Source: Tropicimonas sp. IMCC6043 (lineage in GTDB: Bacteria > Pseudomonadota > Alphaproteobacteria > Rhodobacterales > Rhodobacteraceae). From it: DNA of 64,000 nucleotides. Location of the stretch: the NCBI RefSeq assembly GCF_004146235.1, contig NZ_SELO01000009.1, positions 62,001-126,000 on the forward strand, written 5' to 3'. Shown piece by piece: positions 9,325-17,696 of this stretch. Position numbers and translations under genes: made by a program. The notes beneath the pieces were generated by a model that was not told where the DNA came from, made no database searches, and worked only from the letters and a program-made list of their open reading frames with translations. Numbering within the stretch: the first letter of the stretch is position 1; each line of letters begins with the position of its first letter.

Positions 9325-9352
9325 GTTTTCTCCCATAGTTGGTGAGAAAAAC
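9325..9352. promoter_or_regulatory. dyad in the LysR / DUF1127-like divergent promoter
   Basis: GTTTTCTC (9325-9332) and GAGAAAAAC (9344-9352) form an inverted repeat, with one extra A in the right arm, centred in the 112-base gap between divergent genes. Position and spacing suit a LysR-type regulator binding its own promoter region. Confidence 0.45.
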
Positions 9353-9369
9353 TGATCCTGGGTCCACTC

Positions 9370-10281
9370 GTGAAACTCCCCTCGCTCAACGCCCTGCGCG
9401 CCTTCGAGGCAGCCGCCCGGCACCAGGGCTTCGTCGGCGCGGCCGAGGAACTCCACGTGACCCGCGGCGCGATCAGCCGGCAGGTAAAGCTTCTGGAGGA
9501 ACAGGTCGGCGCCCCGCTCTTTCGCCGCACCGGCCAGGGTGTGCGCCTGACGGAGGCCGGGCAGCGGCTGCTCCCGGTTCTCACGGAATGCTTCGAGAGG
9601 ATCGCCCGGGAAACCGGCCGGATCTCCGCCGAGCAAGCCGGCCTGCGCATTATCTGCCCACCGGCAACCTCGATCCGCTGGCTCATTCCCCGGCTGGACC
9701 GGTTCCGCCGCGCGCATCCGGAGATCGACATCCGCCTGACGACGGATTTCCACAGGGGCGGTGGGTTCGACACGCAGGAATACGATATTGGTTTCTCCTG
9801 CGAGATCTGGCCGAACCGGCCGGACGGAATCGAGGTCCTGCCACTCTTTCCGGTACTTCTGACCCCGGCCTGCGCGCCATCGCGCCTCGAAAGCGGACCC
9901 GCGCTCGAACGCCCCGAGGATCTGCGCCATCACCCCCTGTTGCACGAGACCCCGAGTCATGCCGACTGGGCCGACTGGATCCGCACCTTCAAGGTTACCG
10001 GGCTGGACCCGGCATCGGGGCAGGACTTTCCCAATCTCGACATGGCGACCAAGGCGGCTGTGATGGGCGCCGGGGTGGTGATGGCGGATCTCGTTCTGAC
10101 CCGGGACGAGCTCGAAGCGGGCATGCTCGTCACCCCTTTCCCGGAGATGACCTGTGAGTCGACATTCGGGACGATCTGCCTGCTGGGTCCCGGCGAGAAA
10201 TGGCACGACCCAAAGGTCCGGCTGTTCCGCGACTGGGTTATCCACGAGGCCGAGGCCGATCGCAGGGCGCTCGGGTGGTAG
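9370..10281 (+). CDS. LysR-family transcriptional regulator, GcvA-like
   Basis: A 303-residue LTTR starting from GTG at 9370 (KLPSLNALRAFEAAARH). The N-terminal winged helix-turn-helix (GFVGAAEELHVTRGAISRQV) is followed by a substrate-binding domain with the GcvA-type opening SIRWLIPRLDRFRRAHPEIDIRL. Such proteins bind palindromes next to divergently transcribed targets. The neighbour across the intergenic dyad is the DUF1127-like gene. The effector is unknown. Confidence 0.9.
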   Translation: MKLPSLNALRAFEAAARHQGFVGAAEELHVTRGAISRQVKLLEEQVGAPLFRRTGQGVRLTEAGQRLLPVLTECFERIARETGRISAEQAGLRIICPPATSIRWLIPRLDRFRRAHPEIDIRLTTDFHRGGGFDTQEYDIGFSCEIWPNRPDGIEVLPLFPVLLTPACAPSRLESGPALERPEDLRHHPLLHETPSHADWADWIRTFKVTGLDPASGQDFPNLDMATKAAVMGAGVVMADLVLTRDELEAGMLVTPFPEMTCESTFGTICLLGPGEKWHDPKVRLFRDWVIHEAEADRRALGW

Positions 10282-10357
10282 CGGCCGCGCCGGGCCGCGC
10301 TCTCGACAGGGCGGATTGCGCGGCTATGCTTGACCGGGACCCATGCGGAGCCAAGCC

Positions 10358-10738
10358 ATGCTGAAGGACCCCTCCACCAATATCCTTGGAAGTGCGCTCG
10401 AACCCTGCTCGCTGAACCCTGTGACCGGGTTCTTTCGCGACGGCGCCTGCAATACCTGCGACGAGGACCGGGGCAGCCACACGGTCTGCGCGGTGATGAC
10501 CGAAGAGTTCCTTGCCTATTCGAAATATGTCGGCAACGACCTCTCGACACCCCGGCCCGAATTCGCCTTTTTCGGCCTGAAGCCCGGCGACCGCTGGTGC
10601 CTCTGCGCCGCCCGCTTCCTGCAGGCGCATGACGAGGGCTGCGCGCCGAAGGTCAACCTGCTGGCGACCCACGCCCGCGCGCTGGAGATCGTGCCGCTGG
10701 AAGTGCTCTACACCCACGCGGTCTCAGCCGGGGATTAG
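10358..10738 (+). CDS. DUF2237 family protein
   Basis: A 126-residue protein of the uncharacterised DUF2237 family: NILGSALEPCSLNPVTGFFRDG near the N-terminus, then conserved Cys residues (CNTCDEDRGSHTVCA) and GDRWCLCAARF, and the C-terminal PLEVLYTHA. The cysteine pattern suggests metal binding, which is inference. The start at 10358 is decided by GGAG seven bases upstream; an ATG at 10343 lacks such a site. Its 3' end overlaps by 15 bases the convergent membrane-HTH gene. Confidence 0.85.
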   Translation: MLKDPSTNILGSALEPCSLNPVTGFFRDGACNTCDEDRGSHTVCAVMTEEFLAYSKYVGNDLSTPRPEFAFFGLKPGDRWCLCAARFLQAHDEGCAPKVNLLATHARALEIVPLEVLYTHAVSAGD

Positions 10739-11287
10739 CGCCGCCGGCATCGCCTTCTCGTCCATCAGGTCCTCGAGGAAGAGGCTGACAAGCTGCACCC
10801 GGCCCGTGACCCCCGCCTTGCGGTAGATCGCGTTGGTCTGCGCCTTGACCGTGCCCTCCGAGGTCTGCCGGTATCCGGCGATCTCCTGGGTCGAGAACCC
10901 CTTTATGACGAAGAAGGCCACGTCCATTTCGGCCGGAGTCAGGCCCCAGTCGTCGAATCGGGCCATAAGCAGCTCGTGAAAGGCGCTCGATAGCATGGCA
11001 AGCTTTTCCTCGGCAGCCTGCCTCTGCGCGTCGCTGCGCAGGAGGATCACCAGCCCGAGGATCGCGCCCGAGATCAGCCCCGCCGCGGCGCCGATTTCGA
11101 TCAACTCGTGCAGGTGCCAGGAGATCGGCGTGTCGCGGATGCCGAGCAGCGGGCCGAGACTGTCGTAGGTGAAGAAGACCGCGCCGACAATCTGCAGCCC
11201 GACAACGGCCAGCATGATCGTCTTCGGAGCGCCACATCCCGTGGGAACGCGCGCCATGTCATCGGCCGTTGGTCTTCTCCTGGCCAT
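10724..11287 (-). CDS. membrane-anchored LuxR-type HTH regulator (copy 1)
   Basis: A 187-residue protein with two predicted membrane helices (about 23-40 and 63-84), a short helical linker, and a C-terminal LuxR-type helix-turn-helix (115-175) containing DWGLTPAEMDVAFFVIKG, SEGTVKAQTNAIYRKAGV and QLVSLFLEDLM. It lacks receiver, PAS and autoinducer domains, so it looks like a one-component regulator held at the inner membrane. Its start at 11287 lies 29 bases inside the upstream PepSY-like gene, so the two are probably made together. A close architectural twin is at 18616-19122, also next to a PepSY protein. The signal is unknown. Confidence 0.8.
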   Translation of the reverse strand: MARRRPTADDMARVPTGCGAPKTIMLAVVGLQIVGAVFFTYDSLGPLLGIRDTPISWHLHELIEIGAAAGLISGAILGLVILLRSDAQRQAAEEKLAMLSSAFHELLMARFDDWGLTPAEMDVAFFVIKGFSTQEIAGYRQTSEGTVKAQTNAIYRKAGVTGRVQLVSLFLEDLMDEKAMPAALIPG

Positions 11288-11678
11288 TGCCGTCCTCTTT
11301 CCCGGCCCCGTCGCGTCCCTGCCCGCTGTCTTCGGTGGCGCCGCGATCGGCCGGGCTGTCGTCTGCTGTGCCATCGGCCTTGCCGTCGGCGCCTTGAGTC
11401 CCGCTCTCGTCCGGTCGCGCTGGATCATCACCCTTGGACACATGTTGCACAAGGTCGCGCAGCACCTCTCCGGTCCGCAGGTTGAGAACGATCTCGCGGC
11501 GGAGCCCCGGCGCCTCGGCGACGATCCGGTACCGCCCGAGCAGCGTGCTCCGGCCCTCCACAACGTCGAAACCCTGCGCCTGCAATTCGCCCACAACCCG
11601 GTCTTGCAGGCTCTCGGCGCTGGCCGGTCCCGGGGCGAACAGGCTCGCGGCGAGAAGACAGGTCAGAAAAATTCGCAT
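11259..11678 (-). CDS. exported PepSY-like protein with a charged tail
   Basis: A 139-residue precursor: signal peptide MRIFLTCLLAASLFAPGPASA, a PepSY-like unit (LQDRVVGELQAQGFDVVEG, GRYRIVAEAPGLRREIVLN, TGEVLRDLV; residues 22-80), then about 55 residues of disordered Asp/Gly/Lys-rich sequence. It resembles its upstream neighbour at 11785-12210, so the two are probably tandem paralogues. The 3' end overlaps the membrane-HTH gene by 29 bases. PepSY domains are periplasmic modules often thought to inhibit or modulate partners; the partner may be the adjacent membrane regulator, which is inference. Confidence 0.7.
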   Translation of the reverse strand: MRIFLTCLLAASLFAPGPASAESLQDRVVGELQAQGFDVVEGRSTLLGRYRIVAEAPGLRREIVLNLRTGEVLRDLVQHVSKGDDPARPDESGTQGADGKADGTADDSPADRGATEDSGQGRDGAGKEDGNGQEKTNGR

Positions 11679-11784
11679 CGCAGGCTCCGTCTGGCATGAG
11701 GTCGGCGCCCGGTCTGGGGGCTCCGGGCGCCTGGGAGAGCTTGGCCGCAGCGGGAGGGCGCCCGAGCGGCCGGTCCCGGGGGGA

Positions 11785-12210
11785 TCAGCTCTCTGTCCCG
11801 GTGTTACCCTTGTCGCCATCGTGGTCGCGATCCCGCGTCCGGTCCTGGTCAGGTTCGCCGTCGAGATCGCAGCTGCCGTCTCGGTCGCGATCACGATCCC
11901 GATCTGCGTCGTTGGCAGTATCCTGATCACCGCCATAGGCCGCGCGATGCTGCCGGTCAACGTCGCCGTAGGTGCTCTGGCGTTCGTCCCTGAAAATTTC
12001 GCCCGTGCGTTCGAACAGCGCGATCACGCGCAGTTCGTCGCCCCGATGCGCGCGGATCCGCGTCTGCCACATGTTGTGATGCACGTGGATCAGCGTGTAG
12101 CCCTCGGACGTCAGCCGCGCCACGACATCCTGCGCGACATCGGCGCGAGCGATGGCAGGGCTCGCAAGCAGGGTCGACAGGGAAAGGACGAAAACGGTCC
12201 CGTATTTCAT
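11785..12210 (-). CDS. exported PepSY-like protein with an Asp/Arg-repeat tail
   Basis: A 141-residue precursor with signal peptide MKYGTVFVLSLSTLLASPAIARA, then a PepSY-like unit (VVARLTSEGYTLIHVHHN, TRIRAHRGDELRVIALFE, TGEIFRDE) and a long tail of alternating Asp and Arg (DRDRDRDRD, DQDRTRDRDHDGDKG). The start at 12210 follows GGGAGG with six bases spacing; that site abuts a 50-base dyad which could form a hairpin. Composition of the tail suggests ion or polyanion interaction but nothing specific is known. Probably the first gene of a three-gene unit with 11259-11678 and 10724-11287. Confidence 0.68.
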   Translation of the reverse strand: MKYGTVFVLSLSTLLASPAIARADVAQDVVARLTSEGYTLIHVHHNMWQTRIRAHRGDELRVIALFERTGEIFRDERQSTYGDVDRQHRAAYGGDQDTANDADRDRDRDRDGSCDLDGEPDQDRTRDRDHDGDKGNTGTES

Positions 12211-12220
12211 GATGGGCCTC

Positions 12221-12270
12221 CCGGTCATGTGCTGCGTGTTTCCATGGTGCAATCGAAACACGATGACCGG
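12221..12270 (-). promoter_or_regulatory. two-part dyad abutting the ribosome binding site of the PepSY-like gene
   Basis: On the + strand, CCGGTCAT (12221-12228) pairs with ATGACCGG (12263-12270), and GTGTTTC (12236-12242) pairs with GAAACAC (12255-12261). In the minus-strand transcript the last arm runs straight into the GGGAGG site for the gene starting at 12210. It could be an operator for a dimeric regulator or a leader hairpin that hides the site. Confidence 0.6.
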
Positions 12271-12362
12271 TCGCGCGCCATTCACCGCGGGTTTATCCGG
12301 GCATCCCCCAACCGCAGTAGGCCCGAGATAAACTCGGGTTTAGGCGATGATGTGCCCGGGCC

Positions 12363-12383
12363 GCGGCGGTGGAGACCCGCCGC
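12363..12383 (-). terminator. GC-rich hairpin after trpB, possible terminator
   Basis: GCGGCGG (12363-12369) pairs with CCGCCGC (12377-12383), 25 bases past the trpB stop. There is no T-run, so intrinsic termination is doubtful. A second hairpin CCCGAG/CTCGGG lies at 12322-12338. Confidence 0.35.
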
Positions 12384-12407
12384 TGTCCGGCGCGCGGAGC
12401 GACCGGC

Positions 12408-13640
12408 TCAGTCCGCCGCGCTCATGTCGATGCCGAGCGCGCGGGCGACGGTGAAGATGTCCTTGTCGCCGCGACCGCACATGTTCATGCAGATGATGTG
12501 ATCCGCGGGCAGCGCTGGCGCGATCTTCATCACATGGGCCAGGGCGTGCGACGGCTCGAGCGCCGGGATAATCCCCTCCTGCTCGCAGCAGAGCTGAAAG
12601 GCCGCCAGCGCCTCGACATCGGTGATCGAGACATATTGCGCCCGCCCCGTGTCGTGCAGCCAGGAATGCTCCGGCCCGATGCCGGGATAGTCGAGCCCGG
12701 CCGAGATCGAATGGCCCTCGAGGATCTGCCCGTCCTCGTCCTGGAGCAGGTAGGTCCGGTTGCCGTGCAGCACGCCCGGCCGACCGCCGGTGAGCGAGGC
12801 GCAATGTTCCATCTTCTCGTTGACGCCCTTGCCGCCGGCCTCCACGCCGATGATCGCGACTTCCTTGTCATCCAGGAACGGGTAGAACAGTCCCATCGCG
12901 TTCGACCCGCCGCCGATCGCCGCGATCAGCGTGTCGGGCAGCCGCCCTTCGCGCTCGATCATCTGCGCCTTGGCTTCCTTGCCGATGATCGACTGGAAAT
13001 CGCGCACCATCGCCGGATAGGGGTGCGGCCCGGCCACCGTGCCGATGCAGTAGAACGTGTCGCGCACATTGGTCACCCAGTCGCGCAGCGCGTCGTTCAT
13101 CGCGTCTTTCAGCGTGCCGCGGCCGGAGGTTACCGGCACCACCTCTGCACCGAGGAGCTTCATCCGGAACACGTTCGGCGCCTGCCGCTCGACATCGGTC
13201 GCACCCATGTAGACCACGCATTTCAGCCCGAACTTGGCACAGACCGTCGCCGTCGCCACGCCGTGCTGGCCGGCGCCGGTCTCGGCAATGATCCGGGTCT
13301 TGCCCATGCGGCGGGCGAGGATGATCTGGCCGAGCACGTTGTTGATCTTGTGCGCACCGGTATGGTTCAGCTCGTCGCGCTTGAGATAGATCTTCGCGCC
13401 ACCCAGATGCGCCGTCAGGCGGTCGGCGAAATAGAGCGGCGAGGGCCGGCCGACATAATGCGTCCAGAGATCCTGCATCTCGGCCCAGAAGCTCTCGTCG
13501 GTCTTGGCGTGCTCGTATTCGGCCTCGAGGTCGAGGATCAGCGGCATCAGCGTCTCGGAGACGAAGCGTCCGCCATAGAGTCCGAACCGCCCGCGCTCGT
13601 CGGGCCCGCTCATGAATGAATTGATCAGATCCTCGGCCAT
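12408..13640 (-). CDS. trpB: tryptophan synthase beta chain
   Basis: Joins indole and serine to make tryptophan, using PLP. 410 residues with all family landmarks: PLP lysine Lys98 in [11 protein letters not shown], the [11 protein letters not shown] loop, the phosphate-binding GGGSNAMG, and the C-terminal CGRGDKD. AGGAG lies eight bases before the ATG at 13640. In relatives trpF lies directly upstream and trpA may follow; here trpF is 1.4 kb upstream behind a GNAT gene, a Panacea gene and a 77-residue protein, and trpA is not nearby. Confidence 0.98.
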   Translation of the reverse strand: MAEDLINSFMSGPDERGRFGLYGGRFVSETLMPLILDLEAEYEHAKTDESFWAEMQDLWTHYVGRPSPLYFADRLTAHLGGAKIYLKRDELNHTGAHKINNVLGQIILARRMGKTRIIAETGAGQHGVATATVCAKFGLKCVVYMGATDVERQAPNVFRMKLLGAEVVPVTSGRGTLKDAMNDALRDWVTNVRDTFYCIGTVAGPHPYPAMVRDFQSIIGKEAKAQMIEREGRLPDTLIAAIGGGSNAMGLFYPFLDDKEVAIIGVEAGGKGVNEKMEHCASLTGGRPGVLHGNRTYLLQDEDGQILEGHSISAGLDYPGIGPEHSWLHDTGRAQYVSITDVEALAAFQLCCEQEGIIPALEPSHALAHVMKIAPALPADHIICMNMCGRGDKDIFTVARALGIDMSAAD

Positions 13641-13763
13641 GGTGTTCCTGCTCCTGTTTCCGCCCGTCCGGGCAGTTGGCAGACCCTACACAATGGCCGA
13701 AGCGGGAAAAACCCCCGGGGACCGGGTACAGCGGGAAATTTCCCCGTGCGGCGTGGTGGCGGA

Positions 13764-13997
13764 TCAGCCCGCCCGCACCCGTTTCGGCGCCGCCTCTGCC
13801 GGCGCAGCCACGGGTGCCGGGACCACGACGACGGCATCGGCCACCACCGCCCGGACATCTCCGTCCGCGCCGTTCCTCCGACGGCGCGGTTCCGTCGTCC
13901 AGTATGTCGCCGGGCCGGTGGACAGGGATCGCGTCAGCCGGATCGCGTGAAGCATGCCGAGCGCCGCCGGAACGCCGAAAAAGGGGATCGGGATCAT
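13764..13997 (-). CDS. 77-residue protein coupled to a Panacea-domain gene (candidate toxin)
   Basis: Its ATG overlaps the stop of the Panacea gene (ATGA, 13994-13997), so the two are translated together. The N-terminus is hydrophobic (IPIPFFGVPAALGMLHAIRL), followed by a basic stretch (PRRRRNG), a Val-rich segment (VVADAVVVVPAPVAAPA) and a basic end. It matches no family I know. By position it could be the toxin of a Panacea toxin-antitoxin pair, but it might equally be a small anchor or not be expressed. The GC-rich composition makes spurious frames common, so confidence is limited. Confidence 0.45.
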   Translation of the reverse strand: MIPIPFFGVPAALGMLHAIRLTRSLSTGPATYWTTEPRRRRNGADGDVRAVVADAVVVVPAPVAAPAEAAPKRVRAG

Positions 13998-14437
13998 CGC
14001 CCTGCCCTCCCGGCGCCCCCGCCGCGCGCCCCGGCGATCTCGATCTCGCTGATCTGGAAGCTGCCGCCGGCACGGGCCCCGCCGCCATGCGCCCTCTGCC
14101 AGGGGGCATCGTCCCGGGCGAGCGCGTCGAGTTCGCTCTCGCCAAGCGATCCCAGCCGGTCCAGCATCGCCCGGACGACGGCCGCATGCGCTTGAGTCAG
14201 GCCGCCGCCCGGTCCCCCGAGATCGCCGGGGTGCACCAGAAGGCGCCCCTGCAGGCGGAAATAGAGCGCCGGACAGACGGGGCCGTGGTCCCAGGCCTCG
14301 ATCGGCTCGTGAAACAGCGGCTCGAGACCGTCGGCCAGGGCATCCTCCTGGGCGAAATAGACGAGGCGCTCGAGCTTCTCGGGCGCCAAGTGCCCGGTCT
14401 GCGAGAGGATATGTTCGGCAATGGTGAAGACGGACAT
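13994..14437 (-). CDS. Panacea (SocA-like, DUF4065) domain protein
   Basis: A 147-residue protein with the Panacea/SocA signature: FTIAEHILSQTGHLAPEKLERLVYFAQ, ADGLEPLFHEPIEAWDHGPVCPALY, and a downstream helix around AHAAVVRAMLDRLG. Panacea domains act as antitoxins that neutralise many unrelated toxins encoded next to them; in Caulobacter SocA delivers the toxin SocB to ClpXP. GGAAGG lies seven bases before the ATG at 14437. The downstream coupled 77-residue gene is the only adjacent candidate partner. It interrupts the trpF-trpB neighbourhood. Confidence 0.8.
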   Translation of the reverse strand: MSVFTIAEHILSQTGHLAPEKLERLVYFAQEDALADGLEPLFHEPIEAWDHGPVCPALYFRLQGRLLVHPGDLGGPGGGLTQAHAAVVRAMLDRLGSLGESELDALARDDAPWQRAHGGGARAGGSFQISEIEIAGARGGGAGRAGR

Positions 14438-14616
14438 TGGCTGGCCTTCCGATACGTTCCTGTCCCGCCGCGCGGCGCAATGCACTGGCCCCGATCCTTC
14501 GCGGTCGCCGTTGCTACGGGACGTCAATGACCGCAGGCTAGCGCAGCGCCACGTCAGCTTTTGGGCACCGGTATGGAAGCAAGGTGATGTTGCAATTTCG
14601 CTAATGCGGGCGCGTA

Positions 14617-15066
14617 TCAGCGCAGCATTTTCTTGAACCCGACATGCGAGGCCACATAGCCCAGATCCAGGTAGAAGCTGTGCGCCCGCTCGCGCTCCCG
14701 GTTCGATGTGAGCTGGATCAGACCACATCCGCCAGCCCGCGCGCGCATCTCCGCATCTGCCACCAGTGCCGCGCCGAGGCCCTTGCCGCGGCGATGCGCA
14801 GCGACCCGCACGCCCTCGATCTGCGCCCGCCGGGTCGCCGTCAGCGAGAGGCCGGAGATCAGCGTGATCTGGTAGCACGCGACCACCTCGCCGCCGGATT
14901 CGCCGACAATCAGGCGGTTGCCGCGCTCGGCCTTCATCGCGTCGAACGCGGCGAGATAGGGCGCCATTTCGCCGCCCTCGCGGCCCTGGCCGAGTTCGTC
15001 ATCGGCCAGCATCGCAACGACCGCCGGTACGTCGCCGCGCCGCGCTTCCCGCCAGATCACGCTCAT
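14617..15066 (-). CDS. GNAT-family N-acetyltransferase
   Basis: A 149-residue acetyltransferase. The acetyl-CoA-binding motif is [23 protein letters not shown], preceded by the strand IEGVRV and followed by [19 protein letters not shown], which is characteristic of family members that modify small molecules or amino groups. Its ATG overlaps the trpF stop by four bases, so it is coupled to trpF. The substrate is unknown. Confidence 0.88.
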   Translation of the reverse strand: MSVIWREARRGDVPAVVAMLADDELGQGREGGEMAPYLAAFDAMKAERGNRLIVGESGGEVVACYQITLISGLSLTATRRAQIEGVRVAAHRRGKGLGAALVADAEMRARAGGCGLIQLTSNRERERAHSFYLDLGYVASHVGFKKMLR

Positions 15067-15707
15067 GATTTCGCCGCCGTGACGAAGGCCGCGATCTTCG
15101 CGGCATCCTTATCGCCCGGCGCCGCCTCGACGCCGGAGGAGACATCGACCTGCCGCGCCCCGGTCAGGTGGATCGCCTCGGCCACATTCTCCGGGGTCAG
15201 GCCGCCCGCCAGCATCCAGGGAACCGCCCAACGCCGCCCGGCGATCAGGCGCCAGTCGAAGGCGAGCCCGTTGCCGCCCGGAAGCTCGGCACCTGCCGCT
15301 GGCTTGGCATCGACGAGGAGCTGGTCCGCCACCCGGCTGTACTCGGCCAGCGCCGGCAGGTCCGCCTCGCCGGCAACTCCGACCGCCTTCATCACCGGCA
15401 GACCGTAGCGCGCGCGCAGCGCCGCAACGCGGTCGGGGCTCTCGTGGCCATGCAATTGTAGCATATCGAGCGGAACCGTCTCGACGATCCGGTCAAGCTC
15501 CGCGTCCTCGGCATCGACGGTCAGCGCCACCTTGGCGAGGCCCGGCGGCGCCTCCAGCGCCAGCGACCGCGCAGCGTCCGGTTCCATGTGCCGCGGCGAT
15601 TTCGCGAAGAACACGAATCCCGCATAGGCCGCGCCGGCACGCGCCGCAGCGGCGAGGTCCTGCGGCCGGGTCAGGCCACAAATCTTGACTCGGACAGTTT
15701 CGGGCAA
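15063..15707 (-). CDS. trpF: phosphoribosylanthranilate isomerase
   Basis: Catalyses the Amadori rearrangement of phosphoribosylanthranilate in tryptophan synthesis. 214 residues, starting [16 protein letters not shown] after an initiator TTG at 15707; the catalytic Cys lies in KICGLT and the Asp in QVDVSSGVE, with LQLHGHE and [10 protein letters not shown] as further landmarks. The family begins at about this point. A TTG at 15743 is in frame but inside lapA. It follows lapA by four bases and overlaps the GNAT gene, placing it in an ihfB-lapA-trpF unit. Confidence 0.94.
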   Translation of the reverse strand: MPETVRVKICGLTRPQDLAAAARAGAAYAGFVFFAKSPRHMEPDAARSLALEAPPGLAKVALTVDAEDAELDRIVETVPLDMLQLHGHESPDRVAALRARYGLPVMKAVGVAGEADLPALAEYSRVADQLLVDAKPAAGAELPGGNGLAFDWRLIAGRRWAVPWMLAGGLTPENVAEAIHLTGARQVDVSSGVEAAPGDKDAAKIAAFVTAAKS

Positions 15708-15711
15708 AGGA

Positions 15712-16077
15712 TCAACTTGCCTTCCGGGTCTCGGCCTCTTCAAGGATCGCCAGCACGTCGTCCTTGCCGTCGTTCTTCTCGGCCTTCAGGCGCGTCACCT
15801 CGCGGTGCAGCGATTTCACCTGGCGCTGGCGCTTGCTGACCTCGGAGCGATGCTTGCTCTCGCGAATCCATTCGAGCAGGTAGCCCAGCAGCAGCCCGAC
15901 TCCGACGCCGCCGAGGACGATGATGAACAGCGGCAGCGAAATCCCGAAATTCCAGTTCGCCAGCGTCGCCAGCGAGTCCGGAAGCACGGTCAGCGTCACC
16001 ATCGAACGGTTGGCCAGGGCCATGACGACGAGGGCGGCGACGATCACCCCCACAAGCAGATAACGGATGTAACGCAT
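15712..16077 (-). CDS. LapA-domain (DUF1049) membrane protein
   Basis: A 121-residue protein with two membrane helices (about 5-23 and 45-67) around a short loop, then a coiled-coil cytoplasmic tail ([22 protein letters not shown]). In gammaproteobacteria LapA/LapB act in lipopolysaccharide assembly control. The position between ihfB and trpF is conserved among related bacteria. The start [11 protein letters not shown] is unambiguous. Confidence 0.85.
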   Translation of the reverse strand: MRYIRYLLVGVIVAALVVMALANRSMVTLTVLPDSLATLANWNFGISLPLFIIVLGGVGVGLLLGYLLEWIRESKHRSEVSKRQRQVKSLHREVTRLKAEKNDGKDDVLAILEEAETRKAS

Positions 16078-16090
16078 CTTGCGCTCCCCT

Positions 16091-16378
16091 TCAGCTCTCG
16101 TGGCCGTTCAGCCTGTCCCGCAGCAGCTTCCCGGTTTTGAAGAATGGTACGTGTTTCTCTTCGACATCCACGGCCTCCCCTGTCCGCGGATTGCGTCCGG
16201 TTCTCGCATCCCTCTTCTTTACGGAAAACGCGCCGAAACCGCGCAGCTCCACCCGGTCTCCCCGCGCCATCGCGTCGATGATCTCCTCGAAGACCGTGTT
16301 GACGATTTTCTCGACGTCGCGCTGATAGAGATGCGGGTTTTCATCGGCAAGGATCTGGATGAGTTCGGAACGGATCAT
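16091..16378 (-). CDS. ihfB: integration host factor subunit beta
   Basis: A 95-residue DNA-bending protein: [17 protein letters not shown] start, the dimerisation core [14 protein letters not shown], and the intercalating beta-arm with the essential proline in [10 protein letters not shown]. It pairs with IHF alpha, encoded elsewhere. GGGGGAG precedes the ATG at 16378. In related bacteria rpsA lies directly upstream; here rpsA starts 7 kb away, with an insert of unrelated genes between. Confidence 0.97.
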   Translation of the reverse strand: MIRSELIQILADENPHLYQRDVEKIVNTVFEEIIDAMARGDRVELRGFGAFSVKKRDARTGRNPRTGEAVDVEEKHVPFFKTGKLLRDRLNGHES

Positions 16379-16651
16379 GTGTCTCCCCCAAGCCCGCCTT
16401 AAAAATGGCGGCGTACCTGTCGTGTAGCTTGTCCGACTATACGGCATTTTTCCTGCGCTGAAATGGGAAAGGCAGGAAAACGCCCCGAAATACCGCCCCT
16501 AAAGCCCGGTAATCAGGCGGAAAACCAGCCCCGGCGCCGGCATTCTCCACGCCTCCTGGCCGGGCCGGGCATTAGCCCCGCCGAATCGCCGGCCGATTTT
16601 CGTGCCGCGCACCCTCTGGCCAAAGCGGTCAGGATCGGTCAATCAGGCGGC

Positions 16652-17578
16652 ATGCCGACGCGCTCCCGCACTGACCTTTTCGCCCTCGGTTCCATCGCCG
16701 TCGCGTTCGCCGTTCTGGCGCTCAAATCCGTCGCCTGGTGGCTGACCGGATCGCCCGCGCTGCTGTCTGACGCGCTCGAATCACTCGTCAATGTCGCGGG
16801 CGCGTTGATGGCCTGGACGGCAATCCGGATCGCCAGCCGCCCGGCCGATGCGAACCACCCGTTCGGCCACCACAAGGCCGAGAATTTCTCCGCCATTGTC
16901 GAAGGCAGCCTGATTATCGTCGCCGCGTTGCTGATCGTACAGAGCGCCTGGCACAGCATTCTGGAGCCCGGCCGGGTCGAACTCGGCCTGCCCGGCCTCG
17001 CGATCAACGCGCTCGCCGGCGCAATCAACCTTGCCTGGGCACGGATACTGATCAGGGAGGGGCGGCGCGCCCGGTCGCCAGCGCTCGGCGCTAGCGGCCG
17101 CCACCTGATGAGCGACGTCTGGACCTCCGTCGGTGTCCTTGCCGGGCTCCTTGTGGTCATGGCGACAGGCTGGGCCTTGCTCGACCCGATCCTCGCCATT
17201 CTCGTTGCCGCCAACATCCTGCGCGAGGGCTGGCAGGTGATCTTCTCCTCGGCGGGAGACCTGATGGACTCGGCCGCCCAGCCGGAGGATCGCGACATCA
17301 TCGAGACCGTCGTCCGCGATGCATCGCGCGGTGCGTTGCAGGTGCATGACATCCGCACCCGGCGTGCTGGTCAGATGCTCTTTGTCGAGTTCCACCTCGT
17401 CGTCGACCGCGAGATGAGCGTCGGCGACGCGCATGCCATTTGCGACACGATCGAGGCCGCGGTGACCGCACGCCTCCCCGGCTCGCGCACGACGATCCAT
17501 GTCGAGCCCGACGAGAAGCTCAAGGCGACAGGGCTGCTCCCCGCCGGGGCACCGGATCCGGACGTTTCAGAGCTGTAA
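16652..17578 (+). CDS. cation diffusion facilitator (CDF) metal efflux protein
   Basis: A 308-residue CDF transporter that would export divalent metals in exchange for protons. Six membrane helices, with the metal-site pattern ALLSDALES in helix 2 and LMSDVWTS in helix 5, plus the conserved HPFGHHKAE. The cytoplasmic C-terminal domain (VHDIRTRRAGQMLFVEFHLVVD) is present. I chose ATG 16652, where the family begins (MPTRSRTDLFALGSIAV); the longer frame from 16463 adds a non-homologous leader. The HxxxD-type sites suggest Zn/Fe/Mn but do not settle the metal. Confidence 0.92.
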   Translation: MPTRSRTDLFALGSIAVAFAVLALKSVAWWLTGSPALLSDALESLVNVAGALMAWTAIRIASRPADANHPFGHHKAENFSAIVEGSLIIVAALLIVQSAWHSILEPGRVELGLPGLAINALAGAINLAWARILIREGRRARSPALGASGRHLMSDVWTSVGVLAGLLVVMATGWALLDPILAILVAANILREGWQVIFSSAGDLMDSAAQPEDRDIIETVVRDASRGALQVHDIRTRRAGQMLFVEFHLVVDREMSVGDAHAICDTIEAAVTARLPGSRTTIHVEPDEKLKATGLLPAGAPDPDVSEL

Positions 17579-17696
17579 GCGCGCGCTTACGGCCCCACAG
17601 AGCAGCAAAATCCCTATCGAAGATCTGAAGGGTAGCCGTCAGGTGGTTCCGCGGCGGGCATGGCGTCCGTCCCCGGAACGACCGAAAGGAATCCAG

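Noticed and set aside
8946-9370. Larger minus-strand frames covering the LysR gene's 5' part
   Set aside because: Only the 8964-9257 part has a start signal and a plausible motif; the remainder is a shadow of the LysR gene.
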